36,896 nt of DNA. It comes from Spirochaetales bacterium (lineage in GTDB: Bacteria; Spirochaetota; Spirochaetia; Sphaerochaetales; Sphaerochaetaceae). This document shows, piece by piece, positions 7,036 through 15,582 of this stretch (position 1 is the first letter of the stretch; each line of letters begins with the position of its first letter). Under the pieces are notes generated by a model, which did no database searches, had not been told where the DNA came from, and saw nothing but the letters and a program-made list of their open reading frames with translations. A program made the translations under genes and the position numbers. The DNA lies in NCBI GenBank assembly GCA_022784805.1, contig JALFYG010000131.1:1-36896 (forward strand), in the 5' to 3' direction.

Positions 7036-8240
7036 ATCTCACCTCTCATGATTGCATCGGAGATTCTAGGCATTGAAGTCTTGTGCCCGAGATACTCCTC
7101 CTGATAAGGCACTCTTACTGAAAGCCCTTCCAGTTTTCTCCAAACGTCATATAGATCCTGAAGGAATATCTTTATCATGTATCTGCATGCAGCCATGTTT
7201 ATATGAGCCTTTCCTTCATCCTTCCACTTTTTTGACTCGTCTCCATTAACGGGCTTCTCAGAGTTCATCAACCTATTCTTGTAGGAATCATAGTAAATTC
7301 TATATTGACTATTGGCCTTAAGCATACATGATGCCAATACACCCATAAGCTTTGACTTTAAGTTTGCATTGTATGGAATAAGATAACCCTTGGTTCTTTT
7401 GTCTCCTCTGACCATCTCATCACTAAGAATGATATTACCGTCCTTATCTTTCTTCTTTCCCGGTCTTAGTCCAGGGTTGAGTCCTGCATACTGGATAATC
7501 TTAGAGGGGGTGTCAGCCTTGTAAATGTCTATGGTAGAGATGATGATTGCTGAAAGGGCGGGGCCACAACCCTTTACCTTGGAGAGAAACTCGGTATAGA
7601 TAGGGAACTTCTCGACCTCAGTCTTGATTGTAGCGAAGATTTCATCCTCCATCTCCTTTGCAGTATCAAGAACGTTTCTTATCTGTGGAATCTCTTCTTC
7701 GGGAAGAATTGCATCATCTTTGTTCTGATCTGTTCCATCTGCTTTTTTGGAAAGTCTGTTGGACGTTCTTATTCTCAAATCCTGATAATCATATACCACC
7801 TGGACAAGCTTTCTAAGCTTCTCCCTGGATACTTCCATATCCTTGTTTTTTTTGTTCTCAATAGTCTTGTTCTTTCTTTTTGCTACAGTAAGGAGAGCTT
7901 TTGCAAGAGCCTCTTCATAAGATAGTGTTTCATCCAGCTTCATACTATCCTGTGCAATTTTAAAAACTGATTTCATACTGTCATCACCAAGCTTTTTAAG
8001 CTTTGGGTCAATGACAATCTCTTCTTTCTTTTCAGATTCAACACTCTTATTTGAGGACTTTTTCTTATTGGAAGCTTTTTCATTAGAAACAGATTTTGAA
8101 TTTCTATTTTTTTCAATAGGTTTAATTTCTGTTTCCTCTTCCAAGAAATTCTCCGCTTCTCTGATTTCCTCAAATTCCTTTCTGATGTCCAAAATCTCTT
8201 TCTGCATTTCCTGTGCATCGGTGTTTTTTTGTCTTTCCAT
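7032..8240 (-). CDS. IS110 Transposase_20/Nop-like domain protein without recognisable nuclease domain; candidate TIGR-associated protein (TasA-like)
   Basis: AGGAG RBS before MERQKNTDAQ. Lys-rich N-terminus, helical segment, then FLSKVKGCGPALSAIIISTIDIYKADTPSKIIQYAGLNPGLRPGKKK...KGYLIPYNANLKSKLMGVLASCMLKANSQYRIYYDSYKNRL. No DEDD/RuvC or HNH motif seen. Confidence 0.8.
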   Translation of the reverse strand: MERQKNTDAQEMQKEILDIRKEFEEIREAENFLEEETEIKPIEKNRNSKSVSNEKASNKKKSSNKSVESEKKEEIVIDPKLKKLGDDSMKSVFKIAQDSMKLDETLSYEEALAKALLTVAKRKNKTIENKKNKDMEVSREKLRKLVQVVYDYQDLRIRTSNRLSKKADGTDQNKDDAILPEEEIPQIRNVLDTAKEMEDEIFATIKTEVEKFPIYTEFLSKVKGCGPALSAIIISTIDIYKADTPSKIIQYAGLNPGLRPGKKKDKDGNIILSDEMVRGDKRTKGYLIPYNANLKSKLMGVLASCMLKANSQYRIYYDSYKNRLMNSEKPVNGDESKKWKDEGKAHINMAACRYMIKIFLQDLYDVWRKLEGLSVRVPYQEEYLGHKTSMPRISDAIMRGEM

Positions 8241-8265
8241 ATTTTCTCCTTTAAAATTGTTTTGT

Positions 8266-8433
8266 TCAGTTGTTTGCAATAGATACGATTACTAATGCGA
8301 GTGCCATTACATCTATAAAGAGCAGTACATAGAACATTTTCTTTTCCCCCTTCACGCTCGCTCTTGCTGCAAGATACATAAGGCATGCCAACATTATGAA
8401 ATAGATGATCACCATGAATTCATATAAGGTCAT
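8266..8433 (-). CDS. 55-aa small membrane protein (not in supplied track)
   Basis: Hand translation MTLYEFMVIIYFIMLACLMYLAARASVKGEKKMFYVLLFIDVMALALVIVSIANN*; two hydrophobic segments. Confidence 0.5.
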   Translation of the reverse strand: MTLYEFMVIIYFIMLACLMYLAARASVKGEKKMFYVLLFIDVMALALVIVSIANN

Positions 8434-8732
8434 AGCTTGATTTCCTTGTCTGCTATTATGTTCATAGGCTCTGAAATTACGGTCTTTTTCGTTTCGGATA
8501 TGGGAGACTTATATTCCTTCTCCATTCTATCCAACTTGACACCGGTCTTATTCATCTCTTCAACCTTGTCTTCGAGTATCCTGAGCCTTTCCTTGATGCT
8601 CTCCATCATATCCCTAAGCCCGGTATACATATCCGATACGTGTCTATCCGACATATAGTCTATGTATCCGTAGATGCCGATGAGTACGACTGCAGCCGAA
8701 AGCCCTATCAATATTACAATGTATGCACTCAT
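8430..8732 (-). CDS. Single-TM, coiled-coil small protein
   Basis: MSAYIVILIGLSAAVVLIGIYGYIDYM then charged heptad-like region; AGGAGA RBS. Confidence 0.6.
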   Translation of the reverse strand: MSAYIVILIGLSAAVVLIGIYGYIDYMSDRHVSDMYTGLRDMMESIKERLRILEDKVEEMNKTGVKLDRMEKEYKSPISETKKTVISEPMNIIADKEIKL

Positions 8733-8787
8733 TTATTTTCTCCTTTAAATTCTTGTTTTTATTTGGTTACATGATGATATTAAAGGG

Positions 8788-8832
8788 AAAAATATCTGAT
8801 GTCAATATAAAAATATCAGAAACAGATAAAAT
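8788..8832. promoter_or_regulatory. Putative repressor operator/promoter region of the 8732-to-left operon
   Basis: aaatATCTGATgtcaatataaaaATATCAGaaaCAGATaaaat. The string AAATATCAGAAA also occurs in the immunity region at about 18873. Confidence 0.55.
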
Positions 8833-8855
8833 TTATTAAAAAAGAGAAAATAAAT

Positions 8856-8876
8856 AGCCGTAAAATTTTTACGGCT
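8856..8876 (-). terminator. Terminator downstream of minus-strand ORF 8892-9119
   Basis: Perfect inverted repeat AGCCGTAAAA / TTTTACGGCT with 1-nt centre; minus-strand T-rich tract follows (complement of aaaaaagagaaaata). Confidence 0.65.
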
Positions 8877-8891
8877 TGAATTTTGAGATTG

Positions 8892-9119
8892 TCATTTCTG
8901 ATGGACTTCTATCCTTACCTTGTTTCTGTTGTTCGGAGGATATATATCCAATCCTATTGTCGAAAGGAACCATTTGACTTCAATTATCTTGTCGAATATC
9001 CTCTCCGACTCGACAGGAGAAGAACAGTTCCTCGCTTTGAAATATCTCTCTGACAATCTGTCCTCCATCCTTCTGATGTCATCTTCTGAAATTGTTATGG
9101 TATGTTTGCTGCTTTCCAT
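8892..9119 (-). CDS. Small hypothetical protein
   Basis: MESSKHTITISEDDIRRMEDRLSERYFKARN...; GGAGG RBS. Confidence 0.5.
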   Translation of the reverse strand: MESSKHTITISEDDIRRMEDRLSERYFKARNCSSPVESERIFDKIIEVKWFLSTIGLDIYPPNNRNKVRIEVHQK

Positions 9120-9246
9120 ATGTTTTCCTCCAGGTTCAAAATATAATGACGTTCATGTGGTTTACAAACTTTTCGTTTGGTTTACAAATAAAATCCTATT
9201 GAATTAAAAAATCTTTGAATCTATACCATTCTTTTGGTTCTTGGAT

Positions 9247-9612
9247 TTACAGATGCATATCTACAAGTTCCTTCATATCCTCCAAGGATCTGATTACTGC
9301 ATATTCTATACCGCTTTGTATGCACATCTTTTGGAAAGTCTTCTGATGTTGTGTTTGTTTTCCTATCTCGGTCTTGCACTCTACATAACCAAGATAGGCA
9401 GGGTAAAATCTTTCCAAAGGAAAAGAGAAGGGCTTTAGAGGCCACCATACAACCAAGTCCGCTACACCAGATACAAGTCCTGCTGAAACAAGTTGAGCCT
9501 GCATCACTTTAGATCTTCCTCCGGCCTCATTAGGCACTGAGTGGCAGAAGATACCAAGGTGACGTAGATATTCTACACATTTATGTTGGATAACCAATTC
9601 TTCATTGTTCAT
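9247..9612 (-). CDS. VRR-NUC domain nuclease
   Basis: E..IQ....YLR..GIFCHSVPNEAGGRSK...GLVSGVADLVVW...YVECKTEIGKQTQHQKTFQKMC. Confidence 0.88.
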   Translation of the reverse strand: MNNEELVIQHKCVEYLRHLGIFCHSVPNEAGGRSKVMQAQLVSAGLVSGVADLVVWWPLKPFSFPLERFYPAYLGYVECKTEIGKQTQHQKTFQKMCIQSGIEYAVIRSLEDMKELVDMHL

Positions 9613-9626
9613 AATTCACCTTGTTT

Positions 9627-9977
9627 TTAGGAATTTCCCGTTGGAACATCAAGCGTACATTCCGCAATCCATTTCACAAAGTCTGGGTAATCTCTCTCTA
9701 TTTTATTCATTGAATCAAGCTCCTTATGGAACAGTCTCCATGTAATCAATGTATAAAAGGCCTCTCTATATTCCGAATCATATTTTTTGTGTGGCGGTAG
9801 GCTGTTTATTGCAAAACTTATTTTCTTGAACCTTTTCCTATATGAAGATACATATTTTTTATATTTCTTGTATCCTCTCATAGTTCTTTTGTAGTCATTG
9901 CATGATATTTCGGGAAAATGTAAAAATTTCAATGCATCGTATGTAGTATCCTTCCATTTCCTAAAAGCTTTGCTCAT
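9627..9977 (-). CDS. Hypothetical protein
   Basis: 116-aa ORF overlapping upstream ORF. Confidence 0.5.
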   Translation of the reverse strand: MSKAFRKWKDTTYDALKFLHFPEISCNDYKRTMRGYKKYKKYVSSYRKRFKKISFAINSLPPHKKYDSEYREAFYTLITWRLFHKELDSMNKIERDYPDFVKWIAECTLDVPTGNS

Positions 9978-10393
9978 TCTTCCTCCTTCTTTTTAAACTC
10001 CTCCAACGAATCCTTTATAAGGTTATGGATCAAATTCGATAAATTCAAATACGCTTCATCTCCACCAATGCCCTTCATGGCGTTTTCAAACATATTGTCA
10101 TAGATATATTTTATATCCATACAAACACTTGTTCCACATTCCGAACACGTGATGTTCAGGCATATTCCGTCATAATCTATATCACTGACAAAACAAACAA
10201 GCTTTCCACCACAATTAGGACATTCGCCTGAAGTCTCATTATAAAATTCATCAGCAATGTCACGCTTGATTATACAATCAATCTTTATTAAAGGATTTAC
10301 AAACATGTTGATGAAATCGACTACATCTTTATTGTAGTTTTCACCTGAATATAAATCCATTATCCTGCCAAACAAATACAAAAGCGAATTCAT
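9974..10393 (-). CDS. Hypothetical protein with putative zinc ribbon
   Basis: ECPNCGGKLVCF...CLNITCSECGTSVCMD; start MNSLLYLFG after GGAAG. Confidence 0.55.
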   Translation of the reverse strand: MNSLLYLFGRIMDLYSGENYNKDVVDFINMFVNPLIKIDCIIKRDIADEFYNETSGECPNCGGKLVCFVSDIDYDGICLNITCSECGTSVCMDIKYIYDNMFENAMKGIGGDEAYLNLSNLIHNLIKDSLEEFKKKEEE

Positions 10394-10557
10394 ACTTCTT
10401 CCTCCCATTTCTCCTTCTTGCCCAGTTCATGCAGAAGCCAAAGTCTACAATCCTTACATAAGTCGAAGTATTCGTACTGACAGAATCCTACTCTTATTTG
10501 TGTAGAATCTTTTTCCTCACAAAACTTTCCGCACCTATCACAAATCTTTGCGTCCAT
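10390..10557 (-). CDS. 55-aa small Cys-rich (putative zinc-binding) protein (not in supplied track)
   Basis: Hand translation MDAKICDRCGKFCEEKDSTQIRVGFCQYEYFDLCKDCRLWLLHELGKKEKWEEEV*. Confidence 0.5.
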   Translation of the reverse strand: MDAKICDRCGKFCEEKDSTQIRVGFCQYEYFDLCKDCRLWLLHELGKKEKWEEEV

Positions 10558-10598
10558 GTTTTTTCTCCTTTTACCTCCAAATCCGCTTGAAGGGTTTT

Positions 10599-11477
10599 TT
10601 ATATTTCAAGCCACCACTTCATGACCTCTTCCGGAGTTCTCCATGTAGTTTTAAGTCCTTTTCTTTTCCTCTCCTCCAACATCCTTCCGAAAGCCCTCAA
10701 ATAAGCCTCTTTGTATTTCGGATAAGAGGAAAGAACCTTCTCCCTCTTGGTATCCATTGGACACCCTATACATCCTAATCTGTCATAGCCTTGGTCATAG
10801 AGAGAACAGTAGGGGAGGTTCTCTTCTGATATAAACCTCCATACAGTCTCCTCAGACCAATCTACAATCGGATTGCAGATGTGCTTTCGTTTTGGTATGC
10901 AATGTTCCAGGAGCCTCCTATCTTCAGAATTGTCCACGTTGAGAAGAACTCCGTCGGATTCGAATTCTCCTCTGTTGTTTCTTCTTTTTATGGACTCTGC
11001 CCATCTTACACCGGTAAGACAAAATCTTCCTTCTCCACCTTTTTCTTTCAGTTCCTTGCAACAATACCTCGTAAGCCTTGTAGGAGGCATACCGTTCTCT
11101 ACAATCAACTCCCACATTGTTTTTTTTGAAAGGTGTCTTTCAACGAAAGGGAATTCTTTTCTTATGAATCTGACCAATTCAGGATGATCCAGCCCTGTAT
11201 GTTGGTAGTGGAACTCGCAGAAGTCCAAGAATAAATCACCGAAGGCGAGGTTGCATAAACCATACACTGCAACACTGTCCTTGCCACCGGAGAAGCATAC
11301 ATAGAGTTTCCCTAGTCCCAAACGTTGCGAAAAGTTATATGCGGTCTTTATGCGCTCCACAGCTTTATTTTTTTCCTCTTCTATATCTAAAAAATAGTTA
11401 TTTGGAGCATAGATTTGTTTTTTTGTTATTTTTTCTGACAACTGTTTACTTCCTTCTATATTTGAAATTATTTTCAC
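10599..11477 (-). CDS. Phosphoadenosine phosphosulfate reductase family protein (CysH-like)
   Basis: LYVCFSGGKDSVAVYGL (SGGKDS PP-loop); YDRLGCIGCPMDTKRE C-terminal Cys motif. Confidence 0.9.
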   Translation of the reverse strand: MKIISNIEGSKQLSEKITKKQIYAPNNYFLDIEEEKNKAVERIKTAYNFSQRLGLGKLYVCFSGGKDSVAVYGLCNLAFGDLFLDFCEFHYQHTGLDHPELVRFIRKEFPFVERHLSKKTMWELIVENGMPPTRLTRYCCKELKEKGGEGRFCLTGVRWAESIKRRNNRGEFESDGVLLNVDNSEDRRLLEHCIPKRKHICNPIVDWSEETVWRFISEENLPYCSLYDQGYDRLGCIGCPMDTKREKVLSSYPKYKEAYLRAFGRMLEERKRKGLKTTWRTPEEVMKWWLEI

Positions 11478-11518
11478 AAAAACCTACATTTATTTATTTT
11501 TTTTATTTTTCAACCCCC

Positions 11519-11660
11519 GTCAATCTTCGGCAATAGGGTGGTATATATTTATATATATATACCAACCCACACCCTTGCCGAAAAAGGGATTGACTCGCTT
11601 GGACTTCGGCACATATATGCCGAAAATCTGCCGATTTGCCGAAGGCGATTTTCAACCCCT
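11519..11660. other. Origin-like or structured noncoding element: cruciform plus clustered TTGCCGAA motifs
   Basis: GTCAATC-TTCGGCAA...TTGCCGAA-aaagg-GATTGAC plus further TTCGGCA/TGCCGAA/TTGCCGAA copies at 11605, 11618, 11629 (TGCCGAT) and 11636; adjacent to the primase/helicase gene. Confidence 0.6.
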
Positions 11661-11724
11661 CTTAAATTAATATATGAAAATATTTTCATAATCTTTCACT
11701 CCTTATTATCCTATAGTTTTGGTT

Positions 11725-13701
11725 TTACAAAACCTTCCACCAACCGGGTGTATATTGTTCGACTCTTCCTTCCAGATACATGGAAATAAAGCTTTGTTTT
11801 CTGTCCTGCTTGATGAGGTCATAGTCTCCTTTGTATGGTGGTTCCATGCCTCTGTTGTGATAGAATGTCTTGGCTACAGATATAAGGAAGTTGCTTCTTA
11901 CTATAGTTCCTCCGTCATTCGTATCTATGTCTATGTCTTCGGATTTTTCCTCATATGCAGTCTTGATCATCTTATGCAGCAAAAGGTTCGCTCCGATAGA
12001 TTGGTAGTCAACAGGTTTCCTTTCCTCTTCGTCACAGAAAGGAACAACGCTCGAACAAGGTTTTCCATCTTCATCAACCATTGGCAAATCAACCTTCTTC
12101 AATGTAAAGAACATGTCAGGCATTGGTTCCAAGTCTTTCTGTTTGGTCTGCTTCAACATCACCTGCCCTGTATCTGGATTCCTGAGAACCATCATCTCAA
12201 CCTGCATGGCTCCTTTGAGTGCAGGGTTCCCTCTGGCTCTGTTTTCCTTTTCGGAGGCTATTCCGGTATGATGGACTATCATTATATGGACTCCATCCAT
12301 TACGGATTCTATTTTGCTGCACTCAGAAAGAAAAGCATGTATATCATCGGCTTTGTTTTCATCCCCTGAGAAATATCTGTTCAAGGTATCAATGAAAATA
12401 AGGTCGAATTTCTTGCCTGCTGATTTAAGCTCTTCGAGTTCGTCATGGAGTTCCCTTGTATCCAAAGGGTCGTTCAAATCCTTAGATCCATCTGATATAT
12501 AGAAATCCTTCAGTAGTTCATCCTGCTCTTCTAACGAGTATCCATGTGCCAACAACCACGAATCGACTCTGTTCGGAATTCCACTTTCTCCTTCTCCGCA
12601 AAAATAAGCTACGGAAGATTTCTTAGTCTTCATTCCGTGCCACGGTGTCCCGGTCACTATGCAAAGCATCATATCCAACGATATGAATGTCTTTCCACAA
12701 CCGGATGGGCCGAATATCATACTTGTGCCTTTTCCTTCAGGTACATACCCTTTGATAAGCCATCTTGAAGGTTTTTGTTTCTTTCTCCATTCGGAGAATG
12801 AAAGAAGGAAAGGTTCTTTTTTTCTGCAATTAAGTATATTTGCCAAATTATCCAAACCATGCTCTCTTGCATAGTCGTTGGCATCCATCCCTTCCTCTGG
12901 TATCAGTATGTAGTCAAGCCCCGCTTTTTCCGCCTCCTTTTCTCCCGTCTGAGACTTGTCGTTGTCTGCTACGATTATTGCTTTGGGATAATCTTTGGCT
13001 ACGTTCTTTAGGTTGTTTGCAGAGAAGCATATGACCACTGTTGCACCGGTTGCTTCATGTATACTTGCACCAGTAGCATATCCTTCACAGAGAAAAACCT
13101 TTTCACTTCCATCGATTACATATCTTGCACCTGAAGTCTCCAGGAAAGCACCGAAACGCTTTTTGCCGTCTTTGGCTATGGTTTGTCTGTTTATAAGATT
13201 CCCGTCTGAATCATACATAGGTATAACCATGTATTTGTCGGTCATCCTTATGTCACCGTGTACAGATACTCCTTTATTCTCCAAATATGGATGAGAAATA
13301 CATGAAGGAAGTATAGCCCATTCATTCTGAAGCCTGGAAAGGGCTGATTTGTTCTGAAGTATACGCTCCTTTTCCATCTCCTCGTATTTTTCAGACATCT
13401 TTTTCAATGACTCTTCGGAGATTTTCCCTTCAGGAGAGTATCTTACATCGTGGTCTTTTCCCAACCTCCAGTCTCCTGCTTTTCCGAATATCAGTCCATC
13501 GACTTCAGAGAATACGTACCATCCGTCTTTTTCTTTTGATCCACCTGGTACGAATCTATGGATTCTACCATCTATCGACACCGGGTTGTTGAGTACTGCA
13601 CCGAATTTGTTTGTCAGGAATTCATCCGGAGTTATAGGATTGAAGTTTGTATATTCAGTTTTGCCTAAATCTTTTCTATATATAGGGTTTTCCAATTTCA
13701 T
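11725..13701 (-). CDS. Toprim primase / RepA-like AAA helicase fusion
   Basis: VFLCEGYATGASIHEATGATVVICFSANNL...AIIVADNDKSQTGEKEA (Toprim); GTSMIFGPSGCGKTFISLDM (Walker A); FDLIFIDTLNRYFSGDEN (Walker B). Confidence 0.88.
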   Translation of the reverse strand: MKLENPIYRKDLGKTEYTNFNPITPDEFLTNKFGAVLNNPVSIDGRIHRFVPGGSKEKDGWYVFSEVDGLIFGKAGDWRLGKDHDVRYSPEGKISEESLKKMSEKYEEMEKERILQNKSALSRLQNEWAILPSCISHPYLENKGVSVHGDIRMTDKYMVIPMYDSDGNLINRQTIAKDGKKRFGAFLETSGARYVIDGSEKVFLCEGYATGASIHEATGATVVICFSANNLKNVAKDYPKAIIVADNDKSQTGEKEAEKAGLDYILIPEEGMDANDYAREHGLDNLANILNCRKKEPFLLSFSEWRKKQKPSRWLIKGYVPEGKGTSMIFGPSGCGKTFISLDMMLCIVTGTPWHGMKTKKSSVAYFCGEGESGIPNRVDSWLLAHGYSLEEQDELLKDFYISDGSKDLNDPLDTRELHDELEELKSAGKKFDLIFIDTLNRYFSGDENKADDIHAFLSECSKIESVMDGVHIMIVHHTGIASEKENRARGNPALKGAMQVEMMVLRNPDTGQVMLKQTKQKDLEPMPDMFFTLKKVDLPMVDEDGKPCSSVVPFCDEEERKPVDYQSIGANLLLHKMIKTAYEEKSEDIDIDTNDGGTIVRSNFLISVAKTFYHNRGMEPPYKGDYDLIKQDRKQSFISMYLEGRVEQYTPGWWKVL

Positions 13702-15398
13702 GCCAATTCTCCGGTCATCTTTTTCATTGTGTCTTCTAACAACATGTTTTCTTCGGCTACGAGCTTCATTTCTCTTTCAATCTCTTCATTTGAAAATGTC
13801 GAAACGATACGTGTGAAGTCTCCATCCTTTACAGTCACTATCGCTGCAGGTTTGCCTTGTATAGCTATACGCTTTCCCCATTCTATGAAGTCTATGGTTT
13901 TGTCTTCCCTTGTAAAATCCGAAGGATTCAAATCAAGGATAGAGGATAATTCCCTCATCCTCATGTAGGCCTTGTTCCTTGCGAAAAGAGAAGCATTTTC
14001 ATCTATTACAAGATATTCTTTGACAAGTGACTCCCCATCATCGCTCGATATGATTTGGGTACTGTATGTGACAACCCACATCAACTGTCCTTTCTTGGAT
14101 AGCTTCTGTATCCAAGTCCATGCCGTGACGATATGGGCCGTCTCCTCATCTCCGTTTACATCACCCAAGAACAATCTGAATTCCTTGCTGTGAACTGGGA
14201 ATTCATGACCACATGTAGGACATACCCTTGTCGAGGCAAGCAGCAATTCAAGACACTCCGGACAAGTCTTCATCGGAGGAATTCCAGTACCTTCACCCTT
14301 TGTCTTATCCTTTGGAATGGATGACAACATGCCTATAGGCCCATGTCTCCTTACATTTCCTGCAAAATCCAATAAAAGGCATCTGTCTTTATTGGGGGCT
14401 ATCCTCAATCCTCTTCCTGTCTGTTGGACGTATAAAGCCGTTGAGAGGGTAGGACGAAGCATGACTACACAATCTATATCTGGATAGTCAAACCCTATTG
14501 AGAGGACGTTGACGTTTGTTGCACACAAAGCCTTTCCGGAAGTGAATTCCTCTATGGCCTTTTCCCTTGTAGCCTTATCCATTGCACCCTCTACACACAC
14601 TGTAGGTATTTCCTTTTGGTTCATGAGGCTTTTGATTGAATAGGCGTGTTCTACGGAAGTGCAGAATACGATCATGTGCTTTACACCTTGCATGGTTATA
14701 TAGTTTGCAAGTTCATTGACTATGGCTTCATTGTTGTCGAGTGTATTTACTTTTTTATCAAGTTCGCCTTGCTTGAACTCTCCATTCAGTTTGCTTACTC
14801 CTGCAACATCAAGGGTTATAGATGTAGTCTTTGAAGACAGCCTTGAAAGGTATCCTTTTTTCTGCATTTCAAGTATGCTGATCGTCTCTATGTAATGGTC
14901 GAAGATTGTATCTTCTCCGACAATCATTCCTTGCCCCAATCTGTATGGTGTAGCCGTAAAACCAATTACTCTACAATTTAACATTCCGAGATAGGAACGA
15001 TAATTTCCACTTTCATTGTTGTTTATAAGATGACATTCATCTACAAGCACGACATTAAATCTGTCTTCTTTGTTTTTGCAGATGGATTGTATAGAGGCGA
15101 ATGTCACATCATGTGAGGCGTCTTTGGATTTCAGCGAAGCCGAGTATATACCCATATCCAATTCGGGTGCTATATTCTTAAGCTTATCCATATCCTGCTC
15201 TATCAGTTCTTTTTGATGTGTCAACATCAGTATTCTTGTGCCTGGCCACCATTTGAGCGATTTGCGGATAATTTCGGCAATAAGAATACTTTTTCCACTT
15301 CCAGTAGGAGCTATGACTACAGGATTTCCCTTATTGTTGCATATATAATTGAAAACCTCGTCTACGGCTTTCTTTTGGTAGTCTCTTAAGGTAATCAT
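13698..15398 (-). CDS. DEAD/DEAH-box superfamily 2 helicase
   Basis: RDYQKKAV...VIAPTGSGKSILIAEI...VVLVDECHLI...GFTATPYR...QQTGRGLRIAPNK. Likely start MITLRDYQ at 15398; ORF extends to 15437. Confidence 0.92.
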   Translation of the reverse strand: MITLRDYQKKAVDEVFNYICNNKGNPVVIAPTGSGKSILIAEIIRKSLKWWPGTRILMLTHQKELIEQDMDKLKNIAPELDMGIYSASLKSKDASHDVTFASIQSICKNKEDRFNVVLVDECHLINNNESGNYRSYLGMLNCRVIGFTATPYRLGQGMIVGEDTIFDHYIETISILEMQKKGYLSRLSSKTTSITLDVAGVSKLNGEFKQGELDKKVNTLDNNEAIVNELANYITMQGVKHMIVFCTSVEHAYSIKSLMNQKEIPTVCVEGAMDKATREKAIEEFTSGKALCATNVNVLSIGFDYPDIDCVVMLRPTLSTALYVQQTGRGLRIAPNKDRCLLLDFAGNVRRHGPIGMLSSIPKDKTKGEGTGIPPMKTCPECLELLLASTRVCPTCGHEFPVHSKEFRLFLGDVNGDEETAHIVTAWTWIQKLSKKGQLMWVVTYSTQIISSDDGESLVKEYLVIDENASLFARNKAYMRMRELSSILDLNPSDFTREDKTIDFIEWGKRIAIQGKPAAIVTVKDGDFTRIVSTFSNEEIEREMKLVAEENMLLEDTMKKMTGELA

Positions 15399-15434
15399 TG
15401 GTGTTTTTCCTTTTTTGTTTTGTCTGACCTCTGT

Positions 15435-15561
15435 CATGCGTACCCCGAAATGAGATTAATAATGTAAAGAAACCAAACTCTAATTATTAATACAGAAAGG
15501 GAAGATGTACGGAATGTAACATGAAAATTGAAATTACATGCAACATCTCAGAGTACGCATG
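15435..15561 (-). promoter_or_regulatory. Structured leader/intergenic element upstream of helicase
   Basis: Long-range inverted repeats CATGCGTAC/GTACGCATG (9 bp), TGAGAT/ATCTCA (6 bp), ATGTAA/TTACAT (6 bp) in consistent nested order. Confidence 0.5.
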
Positions 15562-15582
15562 CCGGAGGCCAAAGCCCCGACA

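Noticed and set aside
6891-7076. Plus-strand ORF 6891-7076
   Set aside because: Antisense to the dcm remnant; no RBS or recognisable product.
7032-8240. An active IS110-family insertion sequence
   Set aside because: No DEDD catalytic N-terminal domain, the expected SSG-type motif is not preserved, no IS boundaries, and the gene sits in an operon-like phage context.
8011-8295. Plus-strand ORF 8011-8295 and similar Ser/Phe-rich ORFs opposite Lys/Glu-rich genes
   Set aside because: Composition shadow of the opposite-strand coding sequence.
10599-11477. PAPS-reductase-like gene as part of a Dnd/phosphorothioation defence system
   Set aside because: No dndB/D/E or ssp partners seen; stand-alone CysH-like genes are common in phages.
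11719-12369. 216-aa plus-strand ORF
   Set aside because: Lies antisense inside the primase/helicase gene, which has clear Toprim and Walker motifs.
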